The notes under the pieces are model-generated. The model was not told where the DNA came from. It did not search any database and saw only the letters and a program-made list of their open reading frames with translations. A DNA stretch of 19,972 bases from Candidatus Lloydbacteria bacterium RIFCSPLOWO2_02_FULL_54_12 (GTDB taxonomy: Bacteria; Patescibacteriota; Minisyncoccia; Phycocordibacterales; UBA6899), in contig MHLS01000030.1 in the NCBI GenBank assembly GCA_001819095.1, forward strand, positions 1 to 19,972, written 5' to 3'. Shown one piece after another: positions 1-5,992 of this stretch (the first letter of the stretch is position 1; the number at the start of each line of letters is the position of its first letter). The translations under genes were made by a program, and so were the position numbers.

Positions 1-593
1 CCGTCGACAAATTTGACTGGTCCAAGGGCTACAAATTCTCGACCTATGCGACGTGGTGGATCAGGCAAGCGATCACACGTGCTCTGGCCGACCAATCGCG
101 CACCATCCGCATTCCTGTTCACATGGTGGAGACCATTGCGAAGTACAAACAGGTCGTTCGCCGTATGACGCAGGACCTCGGGCGCGAACCGATGGCCGAG
201 GAGATCTCGGTCGAAATGGGTATCGACGTCGAGCGCGTCCGCGTCATCGAGAACATCGATCAGGACACCGTCTCCCTAGAGAAGCCGATAGGCGACGACG
301 ACGAGAAGTCGACCCTAGGAGAGTTCATCGCTGACGAGAAGATATTGTCACCGGACGCCGAATCCTCGCGCCGTATCTTGGCGGACCAGGTGGGTGAGAT
401 CTTGGACGACCTCTCACCCAAAGAGCGCAAGATCTTGGAGATGCGTCACGGACTTTTGGACGGCGTCACGCATACGCTTGAAGAAGTCGGCCGCGAATTC
501 GGCGTCACGCGTGAACGTATTCGCCAGATCGAAGCCAAGGCGCACGAGAAGATCCGTCAGCACGCCAACATCAACAAATTGCGGAGTTACTAG
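1..593 (+). CDS. rpoD: Primary RNA polymerase sigma factor (RpoD/SigA), 3' part
   Basis: Housekeeping sigma-70 factor that directs RNA polymerase to -35/-10 promoters. The reading frame is open from base 3, so the 5' end lies outside the window and about 196 residues are visible. The first 40 or so residues carry region 2.3-2.4, with the canonical aromatic stretch YKFSTYATWWIRQAITRA followed by the RTIRIPVHM linker into region 3. The C-terminal part holds region 4, including the region 4.2 helix-turn-helix (TLEEVGREFGVTRERIRQIE) that reads the -35 box. The protein ends in NKLRSY, close to the usual sigma C-terminus. The canonical region 2.4 predicts TATAAT-like -10 elements, which is what is found upstream of genes here. 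No close neighbour on the same transcript is evident, because a palindrome cluster and a new promoter follow. Confidence 0.97.
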   Translation, partial: VDKFDWSKGYKFSTYATWWIRQAITRALADQSRTIRIPVHMVETIAKYKQVVRRMTQDLGREPMAEEISVEMGIDVERVRVIENIDQDTVSLEKPIGDDDEKSTLGEFIADEKILSPDAESSRRILADQVGEILDDLSPKERKILEMRHGLLDGVTHTLEEVGREFGVTRERIRQIEAKAHEKIRQHANINKLRSY

Positions 594-612
594 TTCGCGG
601 GACGCTGTTACT

Positions 613-681
613 AAATTCCAAGGTCTCTCCTTGGGGCTTTACGCAAAGGTGAGACCTTGGAACTTTAAGGTTTCTCCCTTG
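613..681. repeat. Cluster of three short palindromic repeats, possible sigma gene terminator
   Basis: A stem is formed by 613-632 and 646-665 (12 perfect pairs at 616-627/651-662, then CCTT/AAGG inside, 13-nt loop). Three 15-mers of the form AAGGT-n-CCTTG can be read: 620-634, 646-660 and 667-681, the last followed by GTTTTTCTG. The main hairpin has no U-tract directly after it. The third copy, with its T-run at 682-686, could serve as a weak terminator for the sigma gene. A related hairpin occurs at 11169-11212. Confidence 0.7.
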
Positions 682-706
682 TTTTTCTGTATCGTCCCCC
701 GAGATA

Positions 707-745
707 TTGACAGCGGGAAGGAAGTAGATACAATGTATATACATG
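707..745 (+). promoter_or_regulatory. mazEF promoter with tandem palindromic operator overlapping the start codon
   Basis: TTGACA at 707-712 and TACAAT at 729-734 are spaced by 16 bp. The ATG of mazE at 743 lies 8 nt after the -10, so the mRNA would have a leader of about 0-2 nt. Two 8-bp palindromes, GTAGATAC (724-731) and GTATATAC (735-742), lie 11 bp apart centre to centre, about one helical turn. The second sits inside the perfect 12-bp palindrome ATGTATATACAT at 733-744. This is a plausible binding site for the MazE or MazEF repressor. Confidence 0.8.
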
Positions 746-979
746 ACAACAAAAGTACAAAAATGGGGAAATAGTTTGGCGGTGCGCATACCCAAGGAGG
801 TGGCCGGTGGGCTTCGCTCGGGCACCGCAGTTGACATAGGGCGCGAAGGCGACGTTCTGCTTGTTCGTCTCGCGAAAAAGCAAACCTACACACTCAAGGA
901 CCTTGTCGCTCGTATTGATACGAAGAAACAACACAAAGCATCGGATTGGGGCGACCCGAAGGGCCGAGAAGTATGGTAA
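743..979 (+). CDS. mazE: MazE antitoxin (AbrB/SpoVT fold)
   Basis: Antitoxin that binds and neutralises the MazF endoribonuclease and, with it, represses its own promoter. It has 78 residues against 82 in E. coli MazE. The N-terminal half carries the swapped-hairpin DNA-binding motif (KVQKWGNSLAVRIPKEV). The C-terminal half carries the toxin-binding tail, ending SDWGDPKGREVW, nearly the same as the E. coli ending DWGEPKDKEVW. The start at 743 is the only sensible ATG: it precedes the conserved WGNS motif by seven codons and lies 8 nt below a strong -10. There is no Shine-Dalgarno. Its stop codon overlaps the mazF start by 7 nt, which suggests translational coupling. The close likeness to proteobacterial MazE suggests horizontal acquisition, which is my inference. 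Confidence 0.95.
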   Translation: MTTKVQKWGNSLAVRIPKEVAGGLRSGTAVDIGREGDVLLVRLAKKQTYTLKDLVARIDTKKQHKASDWGDPKGREVW

Positions 980-1314
980 AGGCAAAATATATTCCCGAGC
1001 GGGGAGACATCGTCTGGCTCGACCTTACTCCCACAAAAGGACACGAACAAAAAGGTGTTCGTCCGGTGCTGGTGGTTTCTCCGAAGCTCTACAACGCGAA
1101 GACAGGGCTTGCCCTCATGTGCCCGATCACTTCCGCGAGCAAGGGGTACAGTTTTGAAGTTCCGCTTAACTTTACCCAAACGATCGGGGTTGTTCTCGCA
1201 GACCACATTCGTTCGCTCGACTGGAAAGTACGCAACGCCCGTTACGTTGAAACCGTTTCCGATGCGACGATTGATGAGGTTGAGGGAAAACTCCGAACGC
1301 TTATCGGCGGGTAA
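973..1314 (+). CDS. mazF: MazF toxin, sequence-specific endoribonuclease
   Basis: Ribosome-independent mRNA interferase of the PemK/MazF family; E. coli MazF cuts at ACA. The protein has 113 residues, against 111 in E. coli, and aligns with it over its whole length: KYIPERGDIVWLDLTPTKG at the N-terminus, then EQKGVRPVLVVSP. Glu25 and Arg30 correspond to E. coli Glu24 and Arg29, so the active site appears intact. I take the ATG at 973, which overlaps the mazE stop, and not the in-frame upstream ATG at 946 that lies inside mazE. This start gives the family-typical MVKAKYIPERGD beginning. The cleavage specificity in this organism cannot be read from the sequence. Confidence 0.95.
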   Translation: MVKAKYIPERGDIVWLDLTPTKGHEQKGVRPVLVVSPKLYNAKTGLALMCPITSASKGYSFEVPLNFTQTIGVVLADHIRSLDWKVRNARYVETVSDATIDEVEGKLRTLIGG

Positions 1315-1454
1315 CTGTAGAAAAAAGGGACAGTCACGATTAATTGCTCACTGGCGTGTTCTAATATTTTCACGGAACCCTTCACCACAAGAGTACCCCA
1401 CGGGACTTCCAAAATGCTCAACGGGGTACCGCAAGGCATTTTTAGGTTGCTTCC

Positions 1455-1489
1455 ATTTTTCTAATCCACCTGAGGCGGATAAGAAAAAT
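1455..1489. repeat. 16-bp imperfect hairpin
   Basis: Arms 1455-1470 and 1474-1489 pair with two mismatches around a TGA loop. The outer part is A/T-rich (ATTTTTCT / AAGAAAAAT) and the core is CCACCTGAGGCGGAT. It could act as a bidirectional terminator (T-run on each strand) below mazF, or be a REP-like dispersed element. The core resembles the CCGCC/GGCGG palindromes I associate with CPR genomes; this is from memory and unverified. Confidence 0.5.
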
Positions 1490-1499
1490 TGGTCGCGCT

Positions 1500-1512
1500 C
1501 GAATGGGCGAAT
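1500..1512 (+). repeat. 13-bp direct repeat, left copy
   Basis: CGAATGGGCGAAT occurs here and again at 2628-2640. The two copies bracket the promoter, gene and terminator of the radical SAM unit. The word is itself built of two CGAAT boxes around GGG. Confidence 0.55.
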
Positions 1513-1540
1513 AAGGAATGCTGCATTTCGGGGTGTGGTC

Positions 1541-1570
1541 TTGACAAGATGCTGAATTGCCTGTTATATT
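1541..1570 (+). promoter_or_regulatory. Promoter of the radical SAM gene
   Basis: A perfect -35 TTGACA (1541-1546) and TATATT -10 (1565-1570) are separated by 18 bp, with a TG at 1562-1563 giving an extended -10. The expected start near 1577 leaves a leader of about 34 nt before the ATG at 1611. That leader contains GAGGTGG (1600-1606). This is unlike most other promoters in the window, where the -10 almost touches the start codon. Confidence 0.8.
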
Positions 1571-1610
1571 TTTGTCAGCGCTTGTATTCACAATTGAGCG
1601 AGGTGGAAGG

Positions 1611-2492
1611 ATGAGAGTTCAGACATTCAGTATTCTCGCCGGGAGCGAGGCCTGCAATGCGCGTTGCCCGTTCTGTATTTCAAGGATGACGCCACCGTTG
1701 GGCGTTAGGCTCAAGGAGCCTGCGGTGAATTGGCGCAATTTTGAAGTGGCCTGTCGTCTGGCAAAAAGCTGTGGCGTGACAACCGCCATGTTTACCGGGA
1801 AGGGGGAGCCGACCCTATTTCCGGACCAGATCACGAAATACCTGGAAAAGATGGGAAAATATGAGTTTCCATTGATTGAGCTTCAGACCAACGGGATCGT
1901 GCTCGCCGAAAAAATCGACAGTTACGACCGTCACCTGAAAACTTGGTACGAGAAGGGAATGACCACGATCGCGGTTTCCATCGTGCACTACGAACCGGAA
2001 AAGAATCGCGAGGTCTACGTACCGTACAAAAAAAATTACATCGATCTACCGCGGCTTATCGGGACGCTTCACGAGTACGGCTTCTCGGTGCGTTTGACCT
2101 GTATCGCCGCCAACGGGTTTGTCGACAGCAGTCGAACGTTGGATAAACTCCTTTGCTTTGCTCAAGAAAACAAGGTTGAACAGCTCACGCTCACGCCGGT
2201 CAACAAACCCGACGCGGAACACAACGGTCACCTTGAGTCGTGGAACTGGACGACGGCACATTGTCTTCGCGACGAACAACTGGGGGAGATACAGGCGCAT
2301 CTCGAATCGAACGGTTCAAAACTGATGGTCTTGGGACATGGCGCAGTCGTTTACGACTTGCACGGGCAGAATATCTGCCTCAACAACTGTCTCTCCGTGC
2401 AACCCGACGCCGACGGAATGCGCAACATCATCTTTTTCCCGGACGGCCATATTCGTTACTACTGGCAGTACGAGGGGGCCATATTGCTGTAA
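1611..2492 (+). CDS. Radical SAM protein of unknown specificity
   Basis: A 293-residue radical SAM enzyme: it would bind a [4Fe-4S] cluster and cleave S-adenosylmethionine to start radical chemistry. The CxxxCxxC cluster motif is Cys15, Cys19 and Cys22 (EACNARCPFC). A glycine-rich GKGEPTLFP stretch follows at about residues 64-72, in the position of the SAM-contacting GGE motif. A further CxxxC pair (Cys256, Cys260, in NICLNNC) near the C-terminus could ligate a second metal or cluster, but it is shorter than a full SPASM domain. I chose the ATG at 1611 over 1557 because AGGTGG lies 4 nt upstream and the protein then begins just before the conserved domain. It is a single-gene unit with its own promoter and terminator. 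No peptide substrate or partner gene is recognisable beside it, so the substrate is unknown. Confidence 0.85.
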   Translation: MRVQTFSILAGSEACNARCPFCISRMTPPLGVRLKEPAVNWRNFEVACRLAKSCGVTTAMFTGKGEPTLFPDQITKYLEKMGKYEFPLIELQTNGIVLAEKIDSYDRHLKTWYEKGMTTIAVSIVHYEPEKNREVYVPYKKNYIDLPRLIGTLHEYGFSVRLTCIAANGFVDSSRTLDKLLCFAQENKVEQLTLTPVNKPDAEHNGHLESWNWTTAHCLRDEQLGEIQAHLESNGSKLMVLGHGAVVYDLHGQNICLNNCLSVQPDADGMRNIIFFPDGHIRYYWQYEGAILL

Positions 2493-2502
2493 GGGTCACG
2501 AT

Positions 2503-2527
2503 GCGCGGACATTCTCCGCGCTTTTTT
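2503..2527 (+). terminator. Intrinsic terminator of the radical SAM gene
   Basis: A 7-bp G/C stem GCGCGGA (2503-2509) / TCCGCGC (2515-2521) with a 5-nt loop is followed directly by six T residues (2522-2527). It starts 10 nt after the stop codon. Confidence 0.92.
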
Positions 2528-2627
2528 ATACACTGCCGTGTGGGCCTCCAAAAAGCCGATGCATCATCGTGCCGTCGGACATCAGCATCGTGGCCAAATA
2601 CCCACTCCCTATATGCTCTTATTCGAG

Positions 2628-2640
2628 CGAATGGGCGAAT
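2628..2640 (+). repeat. 13-bp direct repeat, right copy
   Basis: Second copy of CGAATGGGCGAAT (first at 1500-1512). Here it overlaps a small palindrome, ATTCGAGCGAAT (2621-2632), and is followed by a CGTGC-TTAC-GCACG hairpin at 2650-2663. Confidence 0.55.
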
Positions 2641-2723
2641 GAATCTCCCCGTGCTTACGCACGAGGTATTGGTGCGCGAATAAAAGGAAATGCGGCGGGG
2701 TGGGTAAACTTTTTACTTGAATC

Positions 2724-2732
2724 TGTTATCAT
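2724..2732 (+). promoter_or_regulatory. Extended -10 element before the first glycosidase-like gene
   Basis: TGTTATCAT: TG at 2724-2725 and the hexamer TATCAT at 2727-2732. It ends 7 nt before the ATG at 2740, so the transcript would begin at or next to the start codon. No good -35 is visible, as is usual for extended -10 promoters. Confidence 0.6.
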
Positions 2733-2739
2733 GAGCGTC

Positions 2740-4167
2740 ATGAGAGGAAGAGGATTTGAGTTCTCGCCGCTACCGCGGAAAAGTAAGTGGTCCTTCATCG
2801 TCATCGGAATCATCCTGCTTCTGGCGAGCGGACTTGGTTTCATTTCTTCCCGGCAAAGCGGGTCGGCACCCACCTCCTTAAATAACGGTGTTGAGACGCT
2901 TCAAACCCAAAGCAGTTCAACCGAAACACGCTATCTTGCGTTCCAGGTTTTCATCGGCGCCGGAGACCCGACGAAACCCGTAGGCGATTCCGCAACTCTT
3001 TTCGCCCCGCCATCAAAAGCCGTTCTCTCCAGTTTTACAGACAGTCTCATTAGTACCATTGGCACCACCGGGAACGAACACCAAAAACTTGCTTTTATCC
3101 CGGGCCCTATCTCATTTGACTACACCGACGCGGATATTCGCCGCTTGATCAGTGATTCATTTGCGATAGCGGAAGAAAAGAATATCGCCGTTGGATTCCA
3201 CGTTGACGACTCTATGTGGTGGGCCAAAAGAACCGACCTCCTGAAGAACCCCAAGAACATTGAGTGGACTGACTGGAACGGCACCGTTTTCCCGCACCGT
3301 TATGTAGATTGGGTCATGGTAGCCCTTCCCCCACAGATGTGCTACAACAGTCCGGAAATTGTGAACGCGGTATCCAAAGAGGCCAGAGACGTTATCGGTC
3401 CCGCCATCGCGCAAGGCATCGCTCACCTCAAAAGCATTAACAAGGAGCATCTCTTCGCCGGCGTTATTTCGGGCTGGGAAACGCATCTCATTGATTATTC
3501 GTATTACGGAAAAACTGTTCCAGCCGTTGCCACACTTATGGATCAGGACAAGGCGCCCCAGGTACGGATTGGTTACTGTGCGCTCTCTAACCTCGGCTAT
3601 AGCGCCGAGAATCCTCCGGCAAACTTTGATACGGCGCTTGACGACGTCGTACGCGACTTCGCTCTCCTGTGGGCCAAAGAGCTTAACGGCGCCGGCGTCC
3701 CGAAAGAAAAGATCTACACGCATATCGCCTATATTGACGAAAAATCAATGCCTCCTTTGGATGTGATCGCTAAAGGCCTCGACATTTCCAATCCGACCTA
3801 TTCAGCGCTCAGCAGGCACTCTCCTTTTTCCGCGGCGTTCAACGATTACTCCCGTCCCGGCTTTAGTACCTATCCTGATAAAGGAATATTTGACGCGATC
3901 TACAGGGAACTCGCCAATCACCCCACCATCGGCTGGGCTTCAAGCGAAGGCACGAATGTTATCCCCGGACAGAGCGCGGACAGCTCCGGCATGAGCATGG
4001 AAACCTACCTTGCACGGATGTTTAACCACGGAGCGACGCTGGTGAACATTTTCTCATGGGGTATGGGCGGGGACGCGCTTAAAAGCACGAATCCGTTTCG
4101 TATCGTCACAGAAGGGCCCGAGGCCATAGCTGCATACCAAAAGTTTTTAAGCGGGGGAGACAGTTAA
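2740..4167 (+). CDS. Membrane-anchored putative glycosidase-like protein, paralogue 1
   Basis: A 475-residue protein with a short basic N-terminus, one membrane segment at about residues 17-36 (WSFIVIGIILLLASGLGFIS), a Ser/Thr-rich linker and a large extracytoplasmic domain. It is a clear paralogue of the next gene: both share EWTDW-G, an MCYNS segment, HLFAG, the GYCALSN/GYCALTN stretch, AFNDYSRPG, NHGAT and AAYQKFL. Two glutamates stand at matching places in both, Glu247 (SGWETHL) and Glu403 (WASSEGT). This would suit the acid/base and nucleophile of a retaining clan-A (TIM-barrel) glycoside hydrolase, but I infer this from spacing and context and do not recognise the family firmly. I start at 2740, not at the in-frame ATGs 2338 or 2731, because 2731 overlaps the -10 box. 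The segment before 2731 contains the terminator of the previous gene. Confidence 0.8.
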   Translation: MRGRGFEFSPLPRKSKWSFIVIGIILLLASGLGFISSRQSGSAPTSLNNGVETLQTQSSSTETRYLAFQVFIGAGDPTKPVGDSATLFAPPSKAVLSSFTDSLISTIGTTGNEHQKLAFIPGPISFDYTDADIRRLISDSFAIAEEKNIAVGFHVDDSMWWAKRTDLLKNPKNIEWTDWNGTVFPHRYVDWVMVALPPQMCYNSPEIVNAVSKEARDVIGPAIAQGIAHLKSINKEHLFAGVISGWETHLIDYSYYGKTVPAVATLMDQDKAPQVRIGYCALSNLGYSAENPPANFDTALDDVVRDFALLWAKELNGAGVPKEKIYTHIAYIDEKSMPPLDVIAKGLDISNPTYSALSRHSPFSAAFNDYSRPGFSTYPDKGIFDAIYRELANHPTIGWASSEGTNVIPGQSADSSGMSMETYLARMFNHGATLVNIFSWGMGGDALKSTNPFRIVTEGPEAIAAYQKFLSGGDS

Positions 4168-4175
4168 ATAATAAA

Positions 4176-4181
4176 TAAGAT
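4176..4181 (+). promoter_or_regulatory. Possible -10 element before paralogue 2
   Basis: TAAGAT ends 6 nt before the ATG at 4188, the same geometry as other leaderless starts here. No -35 and no TG extension are visible, and the gene could equally be read from the upstream transcript, since the gap is only 20 nt. No Shine-Dalgarno is present. Confidence 0.35.
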
Positions 4182-4187
4182 GTCAAC

Positions 4188-5576
4188 ATGAACCAACACA
4201 TTCGACAGTTTCAACAGGCTCACTGCGGGCAACCTCAGTATAAAAAAGGATTCGCGAATATCAAAGTCATCGGCGCCATCGTCCTCCTTATCGGGGTAGT
4301 GGGATTTGTGTTTATATCAACTCGGCCTGCCCCGACTAATCCTTTGTCCGATTCGACCCCAGCACCTGTGATATCTTATGCTGACGAAACCCAATACCTT
4401 ATCTTCGGCATCAAAACCGCCGATGTAATCTACGAGGCACCAAAAGATCAGACCTTCAATGTTATAGACAAGGAGGTAGAAGAGGTGATTACTCGCGTTG
4501 GTGCCATCGGCGACGGTAAACAGAGACAGCTGGGCTTTATGGTGATCCTTCCTCCGTGGGTTGTGGAAAAGGCGATGCCGGGAAAACTTGAGTGGGTAAT
4601 TAAGCAGTCGTTTGAGGTCGCCAAAAAACGAAATGTTGCGGTTTACTTTAGTGTCATATCGCATTTAGTGTGGGACAGCCGTCCAGACCTCTGGAATTGG
4701 TTTGACCCGAACCAGCCCGGATATAATCTCCAGAATAAAAAGAATGTGGAGTGGACCGACTGGGAGGGTACCCCTGTTAAGGCGCGTTACTCTCTGCAGA
4801 TAGGCACGAAAACCAAGCCCCACATGTGCTATAACAGCACCCAAATTAAATCCGAGATTACGCGAATAGTATCTGCAATTCTCGCTCCCGCCATCAAAGA
4901 TGGCATCAATGATTTAAAAAAGAACGAGAAGGAACATCTTTTTGCCGGACTCACTCTTACGGACGAATTATCCCTTGACGATTATTCCGTCATTGACCAA
5001 ATAGATAAAAAAATGGGAGAACAAATGAGCAGGGACGGGGCGGCAAAGATCCGTTTGGGTTATTGCGCGCTCACAAACGCTGGATACTCAAAATCAAATC
5101 CGCCAAAAGATTATTCGGATGCGCTGGCAAAAATTAATCAGGAATTCGCGGCTTATTGGGGAAAACAATTTGTGGATGCCGAAATTTCCATGAACAAACT
5201 CTATGGTCATGTCGCTGCCGGAGCGAGCGGCCCCATATTGCAATACACCAACGCTCCGATTTGGACAGCGTTCAACGACTACTCGCGACCAGGATGGAGC
5301 ACCTATACTGAAGGACCGATTACCGATAACTTCAACGCCCTGTACCAACCGCTCAAAGAGCGCGGTAGCCCTCATTGGGCAGGCACCGAATCAGCCCCAA
5401 CCACTTTGGGGGGGGAGACGGTTGATCCGACTACGTATTTAAGCTGGCATTATAACCACGGCGCAACTGTTTTAATGTTAAACGCGGCTGATACATACGC
5501 CGGAGGATTGCTGACGAAAATAATTTTTAGCCCCGAAGCAGTCGCCGCGTACCAAAAGTTTTTGAATGGAGAGTAG
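4188..5576 (+). CDS. Membrane-anchored putative glycosidase-like protein, paralogue 2
   Basis: A 462-residue tandem paralogue of the preceding gene. The N-terminal cytoplasmic stretch is about 25 residues, followed by one membrane segment (about residues 26-45, VIGAIVLLIGVVGFVFIS) and a Pro/Thr linker. The outer domain keeps the shared landmarks NVEWTDWEG, MCYNST, HLFAG, GYCALTNAGYS, AFNDYSRPGWSTY, YNHGAT and AAYQKFLNGE. Glu260 (LTDELSL) and Glu401 (AGTESA) align with Glu247 and Glu403 of paralogue 1. The Trp next to the first glutamate is replaced by Asp, so substrate or activity may differ. Its codons appear more A/T-rich than those of the neighbouring beta-propeller gene. A TIM-barrel hydrolase role is inferred; an inactive carbohydrate-binding role is also possible. 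Confidence 0.8.
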   Translation: MNQHIRQFQQAHCGQPQYKKGFANIKVIGAIVLLIGVVGFVFISTRPAPTNPLSDSTPAPVISYADETQYLIFGIKTADVIYEAPKDQTFNVIDKEVEEVITRVGAIGDGKQRQLGFMVILPPWVVEKAMPGKLEWVIKQSFEVAKKRNVAVYFSVISHLVWDSRPDLWNWFDPNQPGYNLQNKKNVEWTDWEGTPVKARYSLQIGTKTKPHMCYNSTQIKSEITRIVSAILAPAIKDGINDLKKNEKEHLFAGLTLTDELSLDDYSVIDQIDKKMGEQMSRDGAAKIRLGYCALTNAGYSKSNPPKDYSDALAKINQEFAAYWGKQFVDAEISMNKLYGHVAAGASGPILQYTNAPIWTAFNDYSRPGWSTYTEGPITDNFNALYQPLKERGSPHWAGTESAPTTLGGETVDPTTYLSWHYNHGATVLMLNAADTYAGGLLTKIIFSPEAVAAYQKFLNGE

Positions 5577-5617
5577 ATTGAGCCGCCCACACCTTATTTG
5601 GCGGATCAAAAGACATG

Positions 5618-5638
5618 GTGTATGCTCACCTCATACAC
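5618..5638. repeat. Perfect 7-bp hairpin upstream of the small helical protein gene
   Basis: GTGTATG (5618-5624) and CATACAC (5632-5638) pair around a 7-nt loop, CTCACCT. There is no U-tract after it. It may be an operator or an mRNA structure ahead of the gene at 5674. Confidence 0.45.
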
Positions 5639-5673
5639 GGAGAACGGGGGAGAGATTTAGCAACCGAACACAA

Positions 5674-5934
5674 ATGCATATGGAAAAAGGATTAGGACTG
5701 CAGACAAATGAACGCGACCGACTTGCAGAGTTGCGAAGGATCCAAATGGATCGCGAATTTACCGCCGACGAACTCGCGGAATTCAAGACCTTAAGCAGTA
5801 TGGAGACGCCGAGTGCGACCGAGGAAGAAAGGCGAGAATATGTCGAGTTGTCACGAAGACAAACGGCCGGCACAGACTGGACGCCGGACGATGCAAGGCG
5901 TGCGCAAGAATTGCTGAAAAAACTGGAAAAATAG
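5674..5934 (+). CDS. Small charged helical protein with internal duplication
   Basis: A protein of about 86 residues with no recognised family, no membrane segment and no signal peptide, rich in Glu, Arg and Lys, probably all helical and cytoplasmic. Two similar segments of about 25 residues can be lined up. One contains LAELRRIQMDREFTADELAE and the other YVELSRRQTAGTDWTPDDAR, each with an ELxRRQ-like helix followed by a (F/W)T-x-D-(E/D) turn. The start is uncertain. ATGs at 5674 and 5680 are both possible and neither has a Shine-Dalgarno. The longer in-frame start at 5566 would overlap the previous stop and add a basic segment that looks non-coding. It sits between envelope genes, but I can assign no function. 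Confidence 0.65.
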   Translation: MHMEKGLGLQTNERDRLAELRRIQMDREFTADELAEFKTLSSMETPSATEEERREYVELSRRQTAGTDWTPDDARRAQELLKKLEK

Positions 5935-5941
5935 CGGCACA

Positions 5942-5952
5942 GGGACGGTCCC
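5942..5952. repeat. Palindrome GGGACGGTCCC
   Basis: A perfect 11-bp palindrome starting 8 nt after the stop of the small helical protein gene. It resembles GGGAC-n-GTCCC elements that accompany REP-type repeats in other bacteria (general knowledge, not checked). A broken relative, GGGACAGTCAC, lies at 1327-1337, also just after a stop codon. Confidence 0.45.
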
Positions 5953-5992
5953 CGACAGTATGCCGACGCTGAAAGAGTCGGGGGAGAAAAAA

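Larger units (their letters stand above)
1315..1540. other. Gene-free stretch between mazF and the radical SAM gene, rich in inverted repeats
   Basis: No convincing reading frame. It contains GGGACAGTCAC at 1327-1337, which looks like half of a GGGAC-type palindrome. An inverted repeat GTACCCC (1393-1399) / GGGGTAC (1423-1429) is interleaved with a second pair, AAAATGC (1411-1417) / GCATTTT (1436-1442). A long hairpin follows at 1455-1489. The interleaved pairs cannot form together as simple nested stems. The function is unknown; it may be accumulated repeat debris. Confidence 0.5.

Noticed and set aside
616..662. CRISPR-like repeats
   Set aside because: The three similar words are palindromic and close together, with no spacer-sized regular units and no cas genes.
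2338..2739. N-terminal extension of the first glycosidase-like protein
   Set aside because: The frame is open by chance: it overlaps the radical SAM gene, the terminator at 2503-2527 and the -10 at 2727-2732. The protein gains a normal membrane-anchor N-terminus only from 2740.
5581..5660. Possible tRNA before the small helical protein gene
   Set aside because: A 7-bp hairpin with a 7-nt loop looks like an anticodon arm, but there is no T-arm GGTTCnAnTCC, D-arm or acceptor pairing around it.
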